DNA from: GCA-003244245 sp050699715 | Lineage (GTDB): Bacteria; Actinomycetota; Actinomycetes; Mycobacteriales; Pseudonocardiaceae | Length of the DNA: 64,000 bases | Reading direction: 5' to 3' | Assembly: GCA_050699715.1 (NCBI GenBank) | Contig: JBOHFR010000024.1 | Span: 3,575-67,574 of the forward strand | In this document: one piece after another, positions 54,979-62,590 of the stretch | Numbering within the stretch: position 1 is the first letter of the stretch | How the letters are laid out: each line of letters begins with the position of its first letter | Notes under the pieces: generated by a model | Seen by the model: the letters and a program-made list of their open reading frames with translations, nothing else | Told to the model about the DNA's origin: nothing | Database searches by the model: none | Program-made: the position numbers and the translations under genes

Positions 54979-55422
54979 GTACGTCTCTTGGAGCTGGGCG
55001 ACGTGATCACCCACGTGCATCCGGTTGTCGCGGCGGATCACCGGGGCGCCGGGCTCGATGCCCAGCTCACTGGCCACCAGATCATCCGCGGCGACCTCCG
55101 AGACCCCGGTGATCTGCGTCCAGCCGCGGAGACCTTGCGCTGCGCACACGGTCCGCCATGGTCCGAGCTGGGCTGAGGCGTCCGAGTAGCGAGCGAAAGG
55201 GAGTCGGATGTGGGTGCGGTCCCGGACGATGGTGCCTCTGCGTTTGGCCGTGGCCACCAGACCCTCCGCGACCAGGAGACCGATCGTGCGCTGAGCGGTG
55301 AGCTTGCTGACCCCGTACTGGGTGGCGATGTCCTCGACGCGCGGGAGCGTGGTGCCGGGCGGGTACTGCCCGCGCTCGATGGCCGAACGCAGCTCCGCGG
55401 CGATCTCTCGGTAACCCGGCAT
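54691..55422 (-). CDS. GntR-family (HutC-type) transcriptional regulator
   Basis: 243 residues. Winged HTH YREIAAELRSAIERGQYPPG with TQYGVSKLTAQRTIGLLVAE, then a UTRA ligand-binding domain (VLDVRRTTRDRAGRAVAHVH). It is divergent from the small-protein operon at 55661 and resembles KorSA-like repressors of actinomycete integrative elements, so it may control that operon. That role is inferred from position. Confidence 0.87.
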   Translation of the reverse strand: MPGYREIAAELRSAIERGQYPPGTTLPRVEDIATQYGVSKLTAQRTIGLLVAEGLVATAKRRGTIVRDRTHIRLPFARYSDASAQLGPWRTVCAAQGLRGWTQITGVSEVAADDLVASELGIEPGAPVIRRDNRMHVGDHVAQLQETYLPLDLFADTPLAGPDFVPGGIYQGLAEAGHPPAVADEVVTGRMPTPDEADALTLNLGSPVLDVRRTTRDRAGRAVAHVHIVVSADRVSLTYRQLL

Positions 55423-55520
55423 GTCACCCCCTGAGGTCGTTATGGGTACCTGTATCCGTGAGTGTAGGCCCCCAGATCGGCCACGGAGGCCCAGGTGACG
55501 TCACTTTATTCGTTCCCCTG

Positions 55521-55559
55521 TTGACATTTTTTAGGCTGTTGTGCACAGTAATAAGTACT
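55521..55559 (+). promoter_or_regulatory. Candidate promoter for the small-protein operon
   Basis: TTGACA at 55521-55526, with AT-rich sequence TAATAAG about 22 bp downstream. Spacing is longer than ideal. Located between divergent gntR and the operon beginning 55661, with GTTGTGCACAG as a possible operator. Confidence 0.35.
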
Positions 55560-55567
55560 CTTAATGG

Positions 55568-55590
55568 GACACGGTAGGGCGTGCCGTGTC
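55568..55590. repeat. Short inverted repeat in the operon leader
   Basis: GACACGG, nine bases, CCGTGTC. Could form a hairpin in the mRNA leader or be a repressor site. The adjacent CCGTGT(C/T)GGCCGCCCGGCC recurs upstream of 54421. Confidence 0.4.
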
Positions 55591-55660
55591 GGCCGCCCGG
55601 CCTGTTTGCCCTCTGGGGCTGGGCGGCGCTGAGGACGAGCTAGCGAGAGACGGGGAACCC

Positions 55661-55807
55661 ATGACCGACGTACCAGGTGAACGTGGACGGTTGCAGGCGC
55701 CGGGCCACCGCACCGACGACAACAGCCACCACGCGCACGTGATCATCAACAAGGTGGACGGTTCGTGGGCGATCCATGTCCTGGACCAAGGTGCTGACCA
55801 TGGCTAG
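55661..55807 (+). CDS. Small hypothetical protein (operon gene 1)
   Basis: 48 residues, MTDVPGERGRLQAPGHRTDD, then NSHHAHVIINKVDGSWAIHV. Stop TAG lies within ATGGCTAG, which also starts the next gene. Paralogue of the ORF at 54421. No recognised domain. Confidence 0.55.
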   Translation: MTDVPGERGRLQAPGHRTDDNSHHAHVIINKVDGSWAIHVLDQGADHG

Positions 55808-56045
55808 ACACAGGCTTCTCACGGGGCGTCGGCTGCGCGCCGCCATGGTCGAGGTCGTGGACATGTGCACCCGCACCACGCACCTCATGGCACCCGGCAG
55901 TGCCGTGACGCCCGGAGTCTGGGGTCACCTCGCCCTGTGCGGGGCGAACGTCATCCCCGCGCACTTCACAAAGCCGCCCGGCAATGGCTACTGCCAGCCC
56001 TGCCGCGAGTCGGTCCCTACCCAGCGATCAGGCAAGACCCGATGA
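55800..56045 (+). CDS. Small protein with His/Cys zinc-site pattern (operon gene 2)
   Basis: 81 residues, MARHRLLTGRRLRAAMVEVV. Cys at LCGANVIPAHF and CQPCRES, with His residues between, suggest a structural zinc. Overlaps both neighbours (ATGGCTAG at 5', ATGA at 3'). Confidence 0.6.
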   Translation: MARHRLLTGRRLRAAMVEVVDMCTRTTHLMAPGSAVTPGVWGHLALCGANVIPAHFTKPPGNGYCQPCRESVPTQRSGKTR

Positions 56046-56611
56046 GCACCCAATCGTGGTACTTGCGGTCAGCTGGGGACCTCGTCGACGCCCACCTCGC
56101 GGAGATCACCCCTGACGGGACCGTGGAGTCGCTGTGCGGTGCGAGGTTCGACCCAGCTGCCGTGTTCACCTCACCGAGTACGCCGCCCGACCCGCAGGTG
56201 TGCCCGGACTGTCAAGCCGCGTACTGGATGAGCTGGGGCTGGGGAATGTCGGTGCACGACGGGCGCTGGCATCTCGTCGACGAGCTGGGCGATGGCGACT
56301 ACCTCTACCCACCTGGAGCGTTCAAGGCTCAATGCGGCTACTTGGTGCTGCCGCCGATACCCGCCAGCGCTCCGCAGCAGGTGGTCAGCGGGGTCAGCCC
56401 GACTCAGTGCTTGACGTGCGCGCGCATGCAGCTAGACGTGCCGCGACCGCCCGAGTTCCGGTGTGACACCAGCGATCCGCCCGAGGGCCTAGCGGTTTTC
56501 CCCCTCAACGCCGGTTGGCCGCCGGCTGAGCTGCTCCCACCGCTTCACTCCCGGCGGCCAACCGGTTCCCCCAGCAACCCTCAGCACGGTGAAGGCGCTG
56601 ATCATGGCTAG
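56042..56611 (+). CDS. Zinc-finger-like hypothetical protein (operon gene 3)
   Basis: 189 residues. Two CxxC pairs (VCPDCQAAYW and CLTCARMQL) plus isolated Cys in LCGARFDP and AQCGYL give a repeated half-site pattern HLxxx...C...CxxC. YLYPPGAFKAQCGYL is shared in part with the truncated ORF at 57853, so these proteins form a local family. Starts at ATGA overlap and ends within ATGGCTAG. Confidence 0.65.
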   Translation: MSTQSWYLRSAGDLVDAHLAEITPDGTVESLCGARFDPAAVFTSPSTPPDPQVCPDCQAAYWMSWGWGMSVHDGRWHLVDELGDGDYLYPPGAFKAQCGYLVLPPIPASAPQQVVSGVSPTQCLTCARMQLDVPRPPEFRCDTSDPPEGLAVFPLNAGWPPAELLPPLHSRRPTGSPSNPQHGEGADHG

Positions 56612-56891
56612 ATACGTGAGACCTGAAATACCGAGGACCACAGGTCGCGGGAAGCCTCGCAGGAGACCCAAGAGCACGGGCCTGGTTGCTAGGAGCGTTG
56701 CGTATCGGAGCGCCCAACGACCGCATGAACGGCCCCGAGAGTTGACCGTGAGCGTTCGCCCCGGAGAAGTCATCGATGCTGGGTACGCGGCTGCGGTGGT
56801 CGCGGTACGGACCGGTATGCCCCTGACGGAAGTGACCATCGTCACGATATCCGCCCCGCCGACGCCGACCCGGAAAGCCGGGGAGCGGTGA
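56604..56891 (+). CDS. Small basic hypothetical protein (operon gene 4)
   Basis: 95 residues, MARYVRPEIPRTTGRGKPRR, strongly basic N-terminal half, then a hydrophobic segment (VIDAGYAAAVVAVRTGMPLT). Starts within ATGGCTAG of the previous gene. Function unknown. Confidence 0.5.
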   Translation: MARYVRPEIPRTTGRGKPRRRPKSTGLVARSVAYRSAQRPHERPRELTVSVRPGEVIDAGYAAAVVAVRTGMPLTEVTIVTISAPPTPTRKAGER

Positions 56892-56912
56892 TGGGGGAAA
56901 AAAGAAGCCATC

Positions 56913-57125
56913 ATGGAATCGCCGCGTCCCAGCAACCGCTTCCGCAAAGGGATTCCCGCGACGTGTGGGCTCCACCGGGGCCCGATAGGTTTCACCAACT
57001 TCATGATCAACAAATAGGGCGAGTCATTGGTGCTCGATCCCCACGTCACCGGCGAATGCCTGATCACCCTCAACGAGGACAGCGCCAAGGCGTTGCTCGA
57101 CATCTTGGTCGAGTGGCTCGGGTGA
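56913..57125 (+). pseudogene. Small gene interrupted by an in-frame TAG
   Basis: MESPRPSNRFRKGIPATCGL and HRGPIGFTNFMINK, then TAG at 57015-57017, then GESLVLDPHVTGECLITLNE and a stop. The two halves are in one frame and look like one 70-residue protein; a single CAG-to-TAG change would explain it. Confidence 0.5.
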
Positions 57126-57342
57126 GCCGGCCGGTTACATGCTCTTTTCGACGATCACCAACTGATATCGCCCTAGGACCCCATCTCGTACGCGTGTACT
57201 CCGCCGCGTCGAGCGGATGAGCGTGGACCGGCTGGTCAACAGGTCCGCCTGAAAAGGCAGGTCGGTCTCCGGGTGAGCCCAAGCCCCCCATGCAAGCTCC
57301 CCGGCGACCGACCGGCTCCACTACCCAACCCGAGGTGACACG
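57126..57342. other. Intergenic region, no gene seen
   Basis: About 217 bp with no convincing frame. It leads into the gene at 57343. Confidence 0.4.
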
Positions 57343-57621
57343 ATGCCCACACCACCACAGCCCGATGCCACCGCTGGTGCCCTGTGCGACTTTCCCTTAC
57401 TCGACGCCGACGGCACCGAGATTCCCCTGGGCAGCCGTGTCGAGCAGGTCGCGGTGGACGAGCCTCAGGGGGCACTGCGGTCCCGGCTGCACTGCTACGG
57501 CGACGTCATCGGACGGGGACGACACCTCGTCTACGTGCGCTTCGACCGCGAGTACCACATGACCAGCCTGCTCTCCTCGCTCGTGCGCCTGCTCCCAGCG
57601 GTAGAGGTTGGGCGAACGTGA
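57343..57621 (+). CDS. Small hypothetical protein
   Basis: 92 residues, MPTPPQPDATAGALCDFPLL, with beta-rich LHCYGDVIGRGRHLVYVRFD. It overlaps the next ORF by one base (TGATG). No recognised domain; probably a continuation of the small-protein operon. Confidence 0.6.
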   Translation: MPTPPQPDATAGALCDFPLLDADGTEIPLGSRVEQVAVDEPQGALRSRLHCYGDVIGRGRHLVYVRFDREYHMTSLLSSLVRLLPAVEVGRT

Positions 57622-57856
57622 TGCTGGTTGACCCGGTGGGTATCCCTCCACGCTGGGGCCTGTCCTCGGTCGACGCCCGCGCTCACGCCATTGATGAGGA
57701 CGCCGACCACCCCCCGCCGGGGTGTACGTCGGTCGCTGCGGACAACGGCTGCTCAGGGCCACCAACCTCTACGACAAGCCACCCGACTCGGACTGGATCT
57801 GCCTGTCCTGCCTGCGCTGGACCAACCCGAAACCACCACCGAGAGGTACACCATGA
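57621..57856 (+). pseudogene. Frameshifted small Cys-pair gene
   Basis: MLVDPVGIPPRWGLSSVDAR through DADHPPPG in one frame, then VYVGRCGQRLLRATNLYDKP and WICLSCLRWTNP in another. Loss of one G in the GGGG run near 57721 accounts for the shift. CxxC and CG pairs resemble the other zinc-ribbon ORFs nearby. Ends in ATGA of the next ORF. Confidence 0.5.
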
Positions 57857-57993
57857 CCGGCCCGCTGCCCCTAGCGCGCCCGAGACCAGGGCGTTGGGCG
57901 CGATCCACACTGGACTATCACGCGCACCTGCTGCTCCCTGACGGTGACCATCCCCCCGGTGTGCTCAAGGCCCGCTGCGAAGGGAGGAACCAC
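57853..57993 (+). pseudogene. Truncated zinc-ribbon-like ORF joined to hicB
   Basis: MTGPLPLARPRPGRWARSTL, DYHAHLLLPDGDHPPGVLKA, RCEGRNH, then runs in frame into the HicB ATG. The cysteine-bearing second half seen in 56042-56611 is absent. Confidence 0.4.
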
Positions 57994-58212
57994 ATGAGCA
58001 GCTACCTGATCATCATCGAGGGTGACGGTTCGACCAACTACTTGGCCTACTGCCCTGACCTTCCGGGCGTCGTGGCAACCGGTGACAGCATCGACGAGTG
58101 CTCGGTCGAGATGCGCGACGCGATCGCCTTCCACATTGCGGGCCTACACGAGGCTGAGCTGCCTGTTCCTCCGCCGACAAGTCAAGGGCGAACGGTCGAA
58201 GTAGCCGCCTGA
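57994..58212 (+). CDS. hicB: HicB-family antitoxin-like protein
   Basis: 72 residues from ATG preceded by AAGGGAGGA. The HicB fold is plain: YLIIIEGDGSTNYLAYCPDL, then PGVVATGDSIDECSVEMRDAI and AFHIAGL. HicB neutralises the HicA mRNA interferase, but no hicA is seen next to it, so it may be an orphan. It has no C-terminal DNA-binding domain. Confidence 0.82.
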   Translation: MSSYLIIIEGDGSTNYLAYCPDLPGVVATGDSIDECSVEMRDAIAFHIAGLHEAELPVPPPTSQGRTVEVAA

Positions 58213-58322
58213 CCAACCCTTGTGGGAGCTGGGCAGGCCCCAATGACACTCAGTTAAGGAACTGACCTGGGAGAACAGAGTTGTTGACGGCGTCGGAACA
58301 GCGTGCAGCCGCACCTGCTGGG

Positions 58323-58365
58323 CACCCTCGTGGGGTACTGCCCGGAGCACCCCACGAGGGTGTTT
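58323..58365 (+). terminator. Rho-independent-type terminator
   Basis: Perfect 14-bp stem CACCCTCGTGGGGT / ACCCCACGAGGGTG with a 12-nt loop, followed by TTT. Located 110 bp after hicB, where the small-gene operon would end. Confidence 0.75.
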
Positions 58366-58545
58366 CTCCGCCGGATCAGGCCACCTGTGGTTCGTGATCG
58401 ACTGAGCGCGCGGCGCCATCCACAGCGTCAAGCAGGTGACCATCACCACATACTCGCCAAGTTCCCCGACCCCAACTTCATCGCATTGGGGCAAGCCCAG
58501 CCGTCGCTGCTTCAGCTCGCTACAGCGGCTTCGACATTTCTTGGC

Positions 58546-58584
58546 TTGACCCGCCTCCGCTGGCGTCCGTACATTGTACGTACA
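58546..58584 (+). promoter_or_regulatory. Promoter with palindromic operator before the TacA-like gene
   Basis: -35 TTGACC (58546-58551), 18-bp spacer, -10 TACATT (58570-58575), overlapped by the palindrome TGTACGTACA (58575-58584). The layout suits autoregulation by a ribbon-helix-helix antitoxin. Confidence 0.5.
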
Positions 58585-58602
58585 GGGTCGAAGGAGGTCG
58601 TC

Positions 58603-58803
58603 ATCGCTAGCAGCAAGACCGAGCGCATCGAGGTCCGGGGCAGCGAATGGGAACAGGAAGTGGTGCACCGCAGCCGTGACATCAGGATGTCCGCTGCGGG
58701 GTACGAACAATTCCTCGTTGAACTGGACCGCCCGGCGGAAAGCGTGCCGGCGTTACGTGAACTCTTCTCTCGACCTCGCGAAATTCACTTCGGTGAATCC
58801 TGA
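58603..58803 (+). pseudogene. DUF1778 (TacA-type) antitoxin remnant
   Basis: SSKTERIEVRG at the start and LSAADY-like MSAAGYEQFLVELDRPAESV, PALRELFSRPREI at the end match DUF1778 antitoxins. The middle (ribbon-helix-helix helices) is largely deleted. AAGGAGG is present, but the codon at the expected start is ATC, so the start codon also seems lost. No TacT acetyltransferase follows. Confidence 0.5.
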
Positions 58804-58847
58804 CCTGCCCACCGACGGGATTCTGCGAATCGGCACTGGGATCGCGC

Positions 58848-60422
58848 ATGACTGAGCTGTCGGGGGTTGAGCTGGAAGTATTCCGGCACGCGCTGGCCGG
58901 GGTCGCCGAGGAGATGGGCGTGGCGCTGCGCCGCGCCGCGTACTCCCCCAACATCACCGAACGCGCCGACTGCTCAGCGGCGGTGTTCGACCCGGACGGG
59001 CAGCTGGTCGCCCAAGCCGAGCACATCCCGGTGCACCTGGGCGCCATGCCGGCCAGCGTCCGCGCGGTGCTCGACACCTACGGCGCGCTGCGGCCCGGCC
59101 AGCAGGTGTGCGTCAACGACCCGTACCTGGGCGGAACCCACCTGCCGGACCTCACGATCGTCGCCGCCGTCGGCCCCGAAGACGGTACCGGCTCCGGTGA
59201 GCTCCTCGGCTATGTGGCCAACCGCGCCCACCACGCCGACGTTGGCGGAGCGGCGCCGGGGTCCATGCCGGCGAGCGCCACCGACATCGCCATGGAGGGG
59301 CTGCGCATTCCCCCTATCCTCATTGCCGACACCCACGGGGAGCGTGCCGACGTGGTGGCACTGATCGCCGCGAACTCCCGGACGCCCGGCGAGCGCCGGG
59401 GCGACCTGAGAGCACAGTTCGCGGCCAACCACGTCGGAGCTCGGCGGCTCCGGGAGCTGGCCGCCCGGATGGGGGCGCCACGGCTGCACCAGGCCATGGT
59501 GGCCGTCTGCGACTACTCCGACCGGCGGGTCCGGGCGGCCGTGCGGCAGATCCCGGACGGGTGCTACCGCCACCTCGACGTCCTGGAGATCGGTGCCGGG
59601 GTCGTGGCGATCCGCGCCGCTGTCACCGTCGCGGGAGACGAGGTGACGATCGACTTCGCCGGCACCGACCCCCAGATTCCGGTGAACCTCAACGCGGTGC
59701 TCGCGGTGACCCTATCGTCGGCGATGTTCGTGTTCCGGATGCTGACCGACCCCGACGCGCCACCCAACGCCGGCTGCTACCGGTCGTTGCAGGTCCGAGC
59801 CCCGGAAGGCTCCGTGGTGAATGCGAGGTTTCCCGCGCCGGTCGCCGCCGGCAACGTCGAGACCAGCCAGCGGATCGTCGACGTCCTGCTCGGCTGCTTC
59901 GCCCAGGCGATTCCCGAGCGAGTACCGGCGGCGAGCCAGGGCACAATGAACAACCTGCTGATCGGCACCGGGGGCGCGGCGGCGTTCAGCTACTACGAGA
60001 CGCTGGGCGGCGGCGAGGGTGGCACCCCCAGCCGTCCCGGCATGTCCGGGGTGCACACCGGGATGACCAACACCCGCAACACCCCGGCTGAGGCGCTCGA
60101 GCTGGACTACCCGCTGCGGGTGTGGCGCTACGAGCTGCGGTCCTCCTCGGGTGGCGCCGGGGCGCACCCCGGTGGTGACGGCCTCATCCGCGAGGTCGAG
60201 GCGCTGGCCGACTGCACCCTGACCGTGCAGTCCGAACGCCGCGAGCACCCACCATGGGGACTGCACGGCGGGCACCCCGGCGCAATGGGCCGCAACACCC
60301 TGTGCCGGGCCGACGGGACCGAGGTAGAACTGCCCAGCAAGGGCACCTGGCCGCTGCGCCGCGGTGACCGGATCCGCATCGAAACCCCCGGCGGCGGCGG
60401 TTGGGGAAAACCCGTGGCCTGA
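58848..60422 (+). CDS. hyuB: Hydantoinase/oxoprolinase family protein, B subunit
   Basis: 524 residues, full length for HyuB. Hallmarks include SPNITERADCSAAVFD, NDPYLGGTHLPDLTI, ANRAHHADVGGAAPGSMP and the C-terminal GGGGWG. It should pair with HyuA for ATP-dependent hydrolysis of a cyclic amide, but its partner is 37 kb upstream on the same strand. No hyuA-like sequence precedes it here. Confidence 0.9.
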   Translation: MTELSGVELEVFRHALAGVAEEMGVALRRAAYSPNITERADCSAAVFDPDGQLVAQAEHIPVHLGAMPASVRAVLDTYGALRPGQQVCVNDPYLGGTHLPDLTIVAAVGPEDGTGSGELLGYVANRAHHADVGGAAPGSMPASATDIAMEGLRIPPILIADTHGERADVVALIAANSRTPGERRGDLRAQFAANHVGARRLRELAARMGAPRLHQAMVAVCDYSDRRVRAAVRQIPDGCYRHLDVLEIGAGVVAIRAAVTVAGDEVTIDFAGTDPQIPVNLNAVLAVTLSSAMFVFRMLTDPDAPPNAGCYRSLQVRAPEGSVVNARFPAPVAAGNVETSQRIVDVLLGCFAQAIPERVPAASQGTMNNLLIGTGGAAAFSYYETLGGGEGGTPSRPGMSGVHTGMTNTRNTPAEALELDYPLRVWRYELRSSSGGAGAHPGGDGLIREVEALADCTLTVQSERREHPPWGLHGGHPGAMGRNTLCRADGTEVELPSKGTWPLRRGDRIRIETPGGGGWGKPVA

Positions 60423-60631
60423 GAACCTCCACCACTGCCGCCCGTCAAACGGGTGGTGACGAAGGTGATCACCCGCTCCAGTGCCTCATCATGTCCGTCG
60501 GCGGGCAACACCTCGTGCGCCAGGCCAAGTTCGTTCGCGTCAGGCACAGCGCGGTCAACCAGTACGACCTCGGCGTGTAGCCAGGCTTCCAGTTCGACTT
60601 CCAGGGGCGTCCGTGCGTCGAGATTCACCAT
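60128..60631 (-). CDS. Small hypothetical protein, 3' end probably lost
   Basis: MVNLDARTPLEVELEAWLHA, EVVLVDRAVPDANELGLAHE, with coding character to about 60430. Further 3' the frame runs antisense over hyuB, so the native end is likely missing. Its ATG overlaps the exonuclease stop by seven bases. Function unknown. Confidence 0.4.
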   Translation of the reverse strand: MVNLDARTPLEVELEAWLHAEVVLVDRAVPDANELGLAHEVLPADGHDEALERVITFVTTRLTGGSGGGSQATGFPQPPPPGVSMRIRSPRRSGQVPLLGSSTSVPSARHRVLRPIAPGCPPCSPHGGCSRRSDCTVRVQSASASTSRMRPSPPGCAPAPPEEDRSS

Positions 60632-61242
60632 AATCCTTCTTCCGGCTCATCCGGCAGGACGAACCCCGGCAGCGCGGCGACCTTGACCAGGCCGGCCCAG
60701 TCCAGGCGGCTGTGCTCGGTCAGCGCACGTAGCAGTTGCCAGGCGCACCAGGCGTCGTAACGGGCACGGTGGTAGCGCTGCTCATTGACAGCACTGGTGT
60801 CGAGATCGGCTTCCTTGGTGAGCTGGTCGAGGCCGTAGCTGGTGAGGCCCGGCCAGACATGCTTGGCAAGACGCAGGGTGTCGAGGACCAGCGGTGGTCG
60901 CCAGTTCGGCAGGTGGCTACCTAGCACCCGATGCTCCACGGTGGCGTTGTGCGCAACCAGGATGCGATCCGTGAGGAGGGCTTCAACGTCGGAGGCAACC
61001 GCAGACCACGGTGGGCAGGAGGCCACATCCTGGTTGCTGATGCCATGAACCTTGCGCGTCACGATCTGGGTGATCGGCTGTTCCGGGCGGATCAACCAGT
61101 CCTGCAGGGGCTCGCTCCCCCCGTGTCCATCCACGGACATGACCGCTACCTCGATGATCTCTGGCGGTTGTTGGCCGTTGCCCTCGATGTCAACCACGAC
61201 AAGGCGCTTGCCCTTCAGCGCTGCGGGGATGGAGTCGGTCAC
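60625..61242 (-). CDS. DEDDh-type 3'-5' exonuclease
   Basis: 205 residues. Exo I VVVDIEGNG (D-x-E), an Exo II-like stretch VAHNATVEHRVL in which Glu stands where Asp is usual, and Exo III YHRARYDAWCAW (H....D). Related to the DNA polymerase III epsilon domain. The start overlaps the radical SAM stop by 4 bases (ATGA), so the two are co-expressed. Confidence 0.8.
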   Translation of the reverse strand: MTDSIPAALKGKRLVVVDIEGNGQQPPEIIEVAVMSVDGHGGSEPLQDWLIRPEQPITQIVTRKVHGISNQDVASCPPWSAVASDVEALLTDRILVAHNATVEHRVLGSHLPNWRPPLVLDTLRLAKHVWPGLTSYGLDQLTKEADLDTSAVNEQRYHRARYDAWCAWQLLRALTEHSRLDWAGLVKVAALPGFVLPDEPEEGLW

Positions 61243-62444
61243 GGTACCTCCTGCATAGGGGTAGGCCAGCCAAGATCAGCGCGGCCGTGCTGGTGCGAGT
61301 GGTGCGGCTTGGTCACGTCGTGCACCTGGTAGCCGAGAGTGTGCTGCATCAGGTAACGCGGCTGCTCACTCAAACCCTCGACCATCACGGCGCGCTCGGT
61401 GATTGCGATGAGCTTGCCGCCCAACTCCTCGGTCATGGCGGCGACCTCCCCGGACCGGGGTGGAGTCCACGCCCCGGCGCATCGCTCAATCTGGGCGGCC
61501 GGGCAGATGTCGCACAGTTCCCGGATGCCGTAGTGGCCGTTGTAGTCGGCCACTACGTGAGCATAGGTCACCGCGCACGAGGTTTTACGGAACAGCGGTG
61601 ATCCGCCAGTACGGCCACGCGCTGCGGCCAGGACGCGCTGCTCCAACGTTTCAGGGAACACCTTCCGTCGAGCCGTCTCGTTGTAGGGTTCGGGCAGGCC
61701 GTTGACACGGTAGTAGGCGCGGATCTCGTCGCGATAGAACAGGCCGGTGAACACCGTGGCGTGCGCGTGGTGGCTGAGCACCATCGCATGGTTTAGATGC
61801 TCGTCTGTGTCGTTGAGGCCCGGCACGATCGGCCGCCAGTACAGGATCACCCGGTAGCGTTCGGCGTACTCGAAAGCGGTGCGCAGCGAGATGGCGGCGA
61901 TCTGGGAGTTGACCGGCTCGATCCGCTTGTCGTCGATACCTGAGTACGTGATCAGGATGGTGATCTTGAGGTTGCGGAAGGAGTTGAGAACAACGCAGTC
62001 CTCCGGTTCCACCCGCCAGCGGGAGATTACCAACACATGATTGGTGAGCCCGCGCTCATCGAGCAGCTTCAGCATCTCGAACGTGTGCGGCTTGACCACG
62101 GGCAGCATCGGGTCTGTAGCCCGGTTGAGCAGTTGGATCGGCGTGATGTCGGGCTGGAAGAAACGGTGGCCCACCAGTAGCTCAACCGCCTCGGCCTCTC
62201 GCATCAGCGCGCGAGGAACCTTCATCTCAAAGTTGCCGAACAGGTGACGCACACAGTACCCGCAGTCCAACGGACAACCGATGATCCAATTCGCGCTCAG
62301 GCCCGACTTGCGGTACTCGATCACATTCAACAATTCAGGCCGCACGAGCTTCTGCTGGGCACCGGTCAGCAGCGGCACCGGCCGGCGGCGGACAGTGTGT
62401 AGCGGCACCCCGAGGGCTGTTGCCCGCCGATCTGCGGTCATCAT
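61239..62444 (-). CDS. Radical SAM protein
   Basis: 401 residues from ATG 62444 with AGGAGG upstream. The iron-sulfur motif is GCPLDCGYCVRHLF; overall layout recalls spore photoproduct lyase-like radical SAM enzymes. A C-terminal CDICPAAQIERC could bind an auxiliary cluster. Coupling to a DEDDh exonuclease suggests a nucleic acid substrate, but this is inference. Confidence 0.82.
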   Translation of the reverse strand: MMTADRRATALGVPLHTVRRRPVPLLTGAQQKLVRPELLNVIEYRKSGLSANWIIGCPLDCGYCVRHLFGNFEMKVPRALMREAEAVELLVGHRFFQPDITPIQLLNRATDPMLPVVKPHTFEMLKLLDERGLTNHVLVISRWRVEPEDCVVLNSFRNLKITILITYSGIDDKRIEPVNSQIAAISLRTAFEYAERYRVILYWRPIVPGLNDTDEHLNHAMVLSHHAHATVFTGLFYRDEIRAYYRVNGLPEPYNETARRKVFPETLEQRVLAAARGRTGGSPLFRKTSCAVTYAHVVADYNGHYGIRELCDICPAAQIERCAGAWTPPRSGEVAAMTEELGGKLIAITERAVMVEGLSEQPRYLMQHTLGYQVHDVTKPHHSHQHGRADLGWPTPMQEVP

Positions 62445-62590
62445 GGGTCCCTCCTGATCATCGGCGGGTAACACGAACTCCGTACCATATGATCACCGAC
62501 CAGCTTCGATCGTGCAACGCGGCAAATCCGCTACCGCTGGTATTTGTCCCCTGTCGGCTCAGTGAAGTACCCAGGCATCTGGAGTCCATC

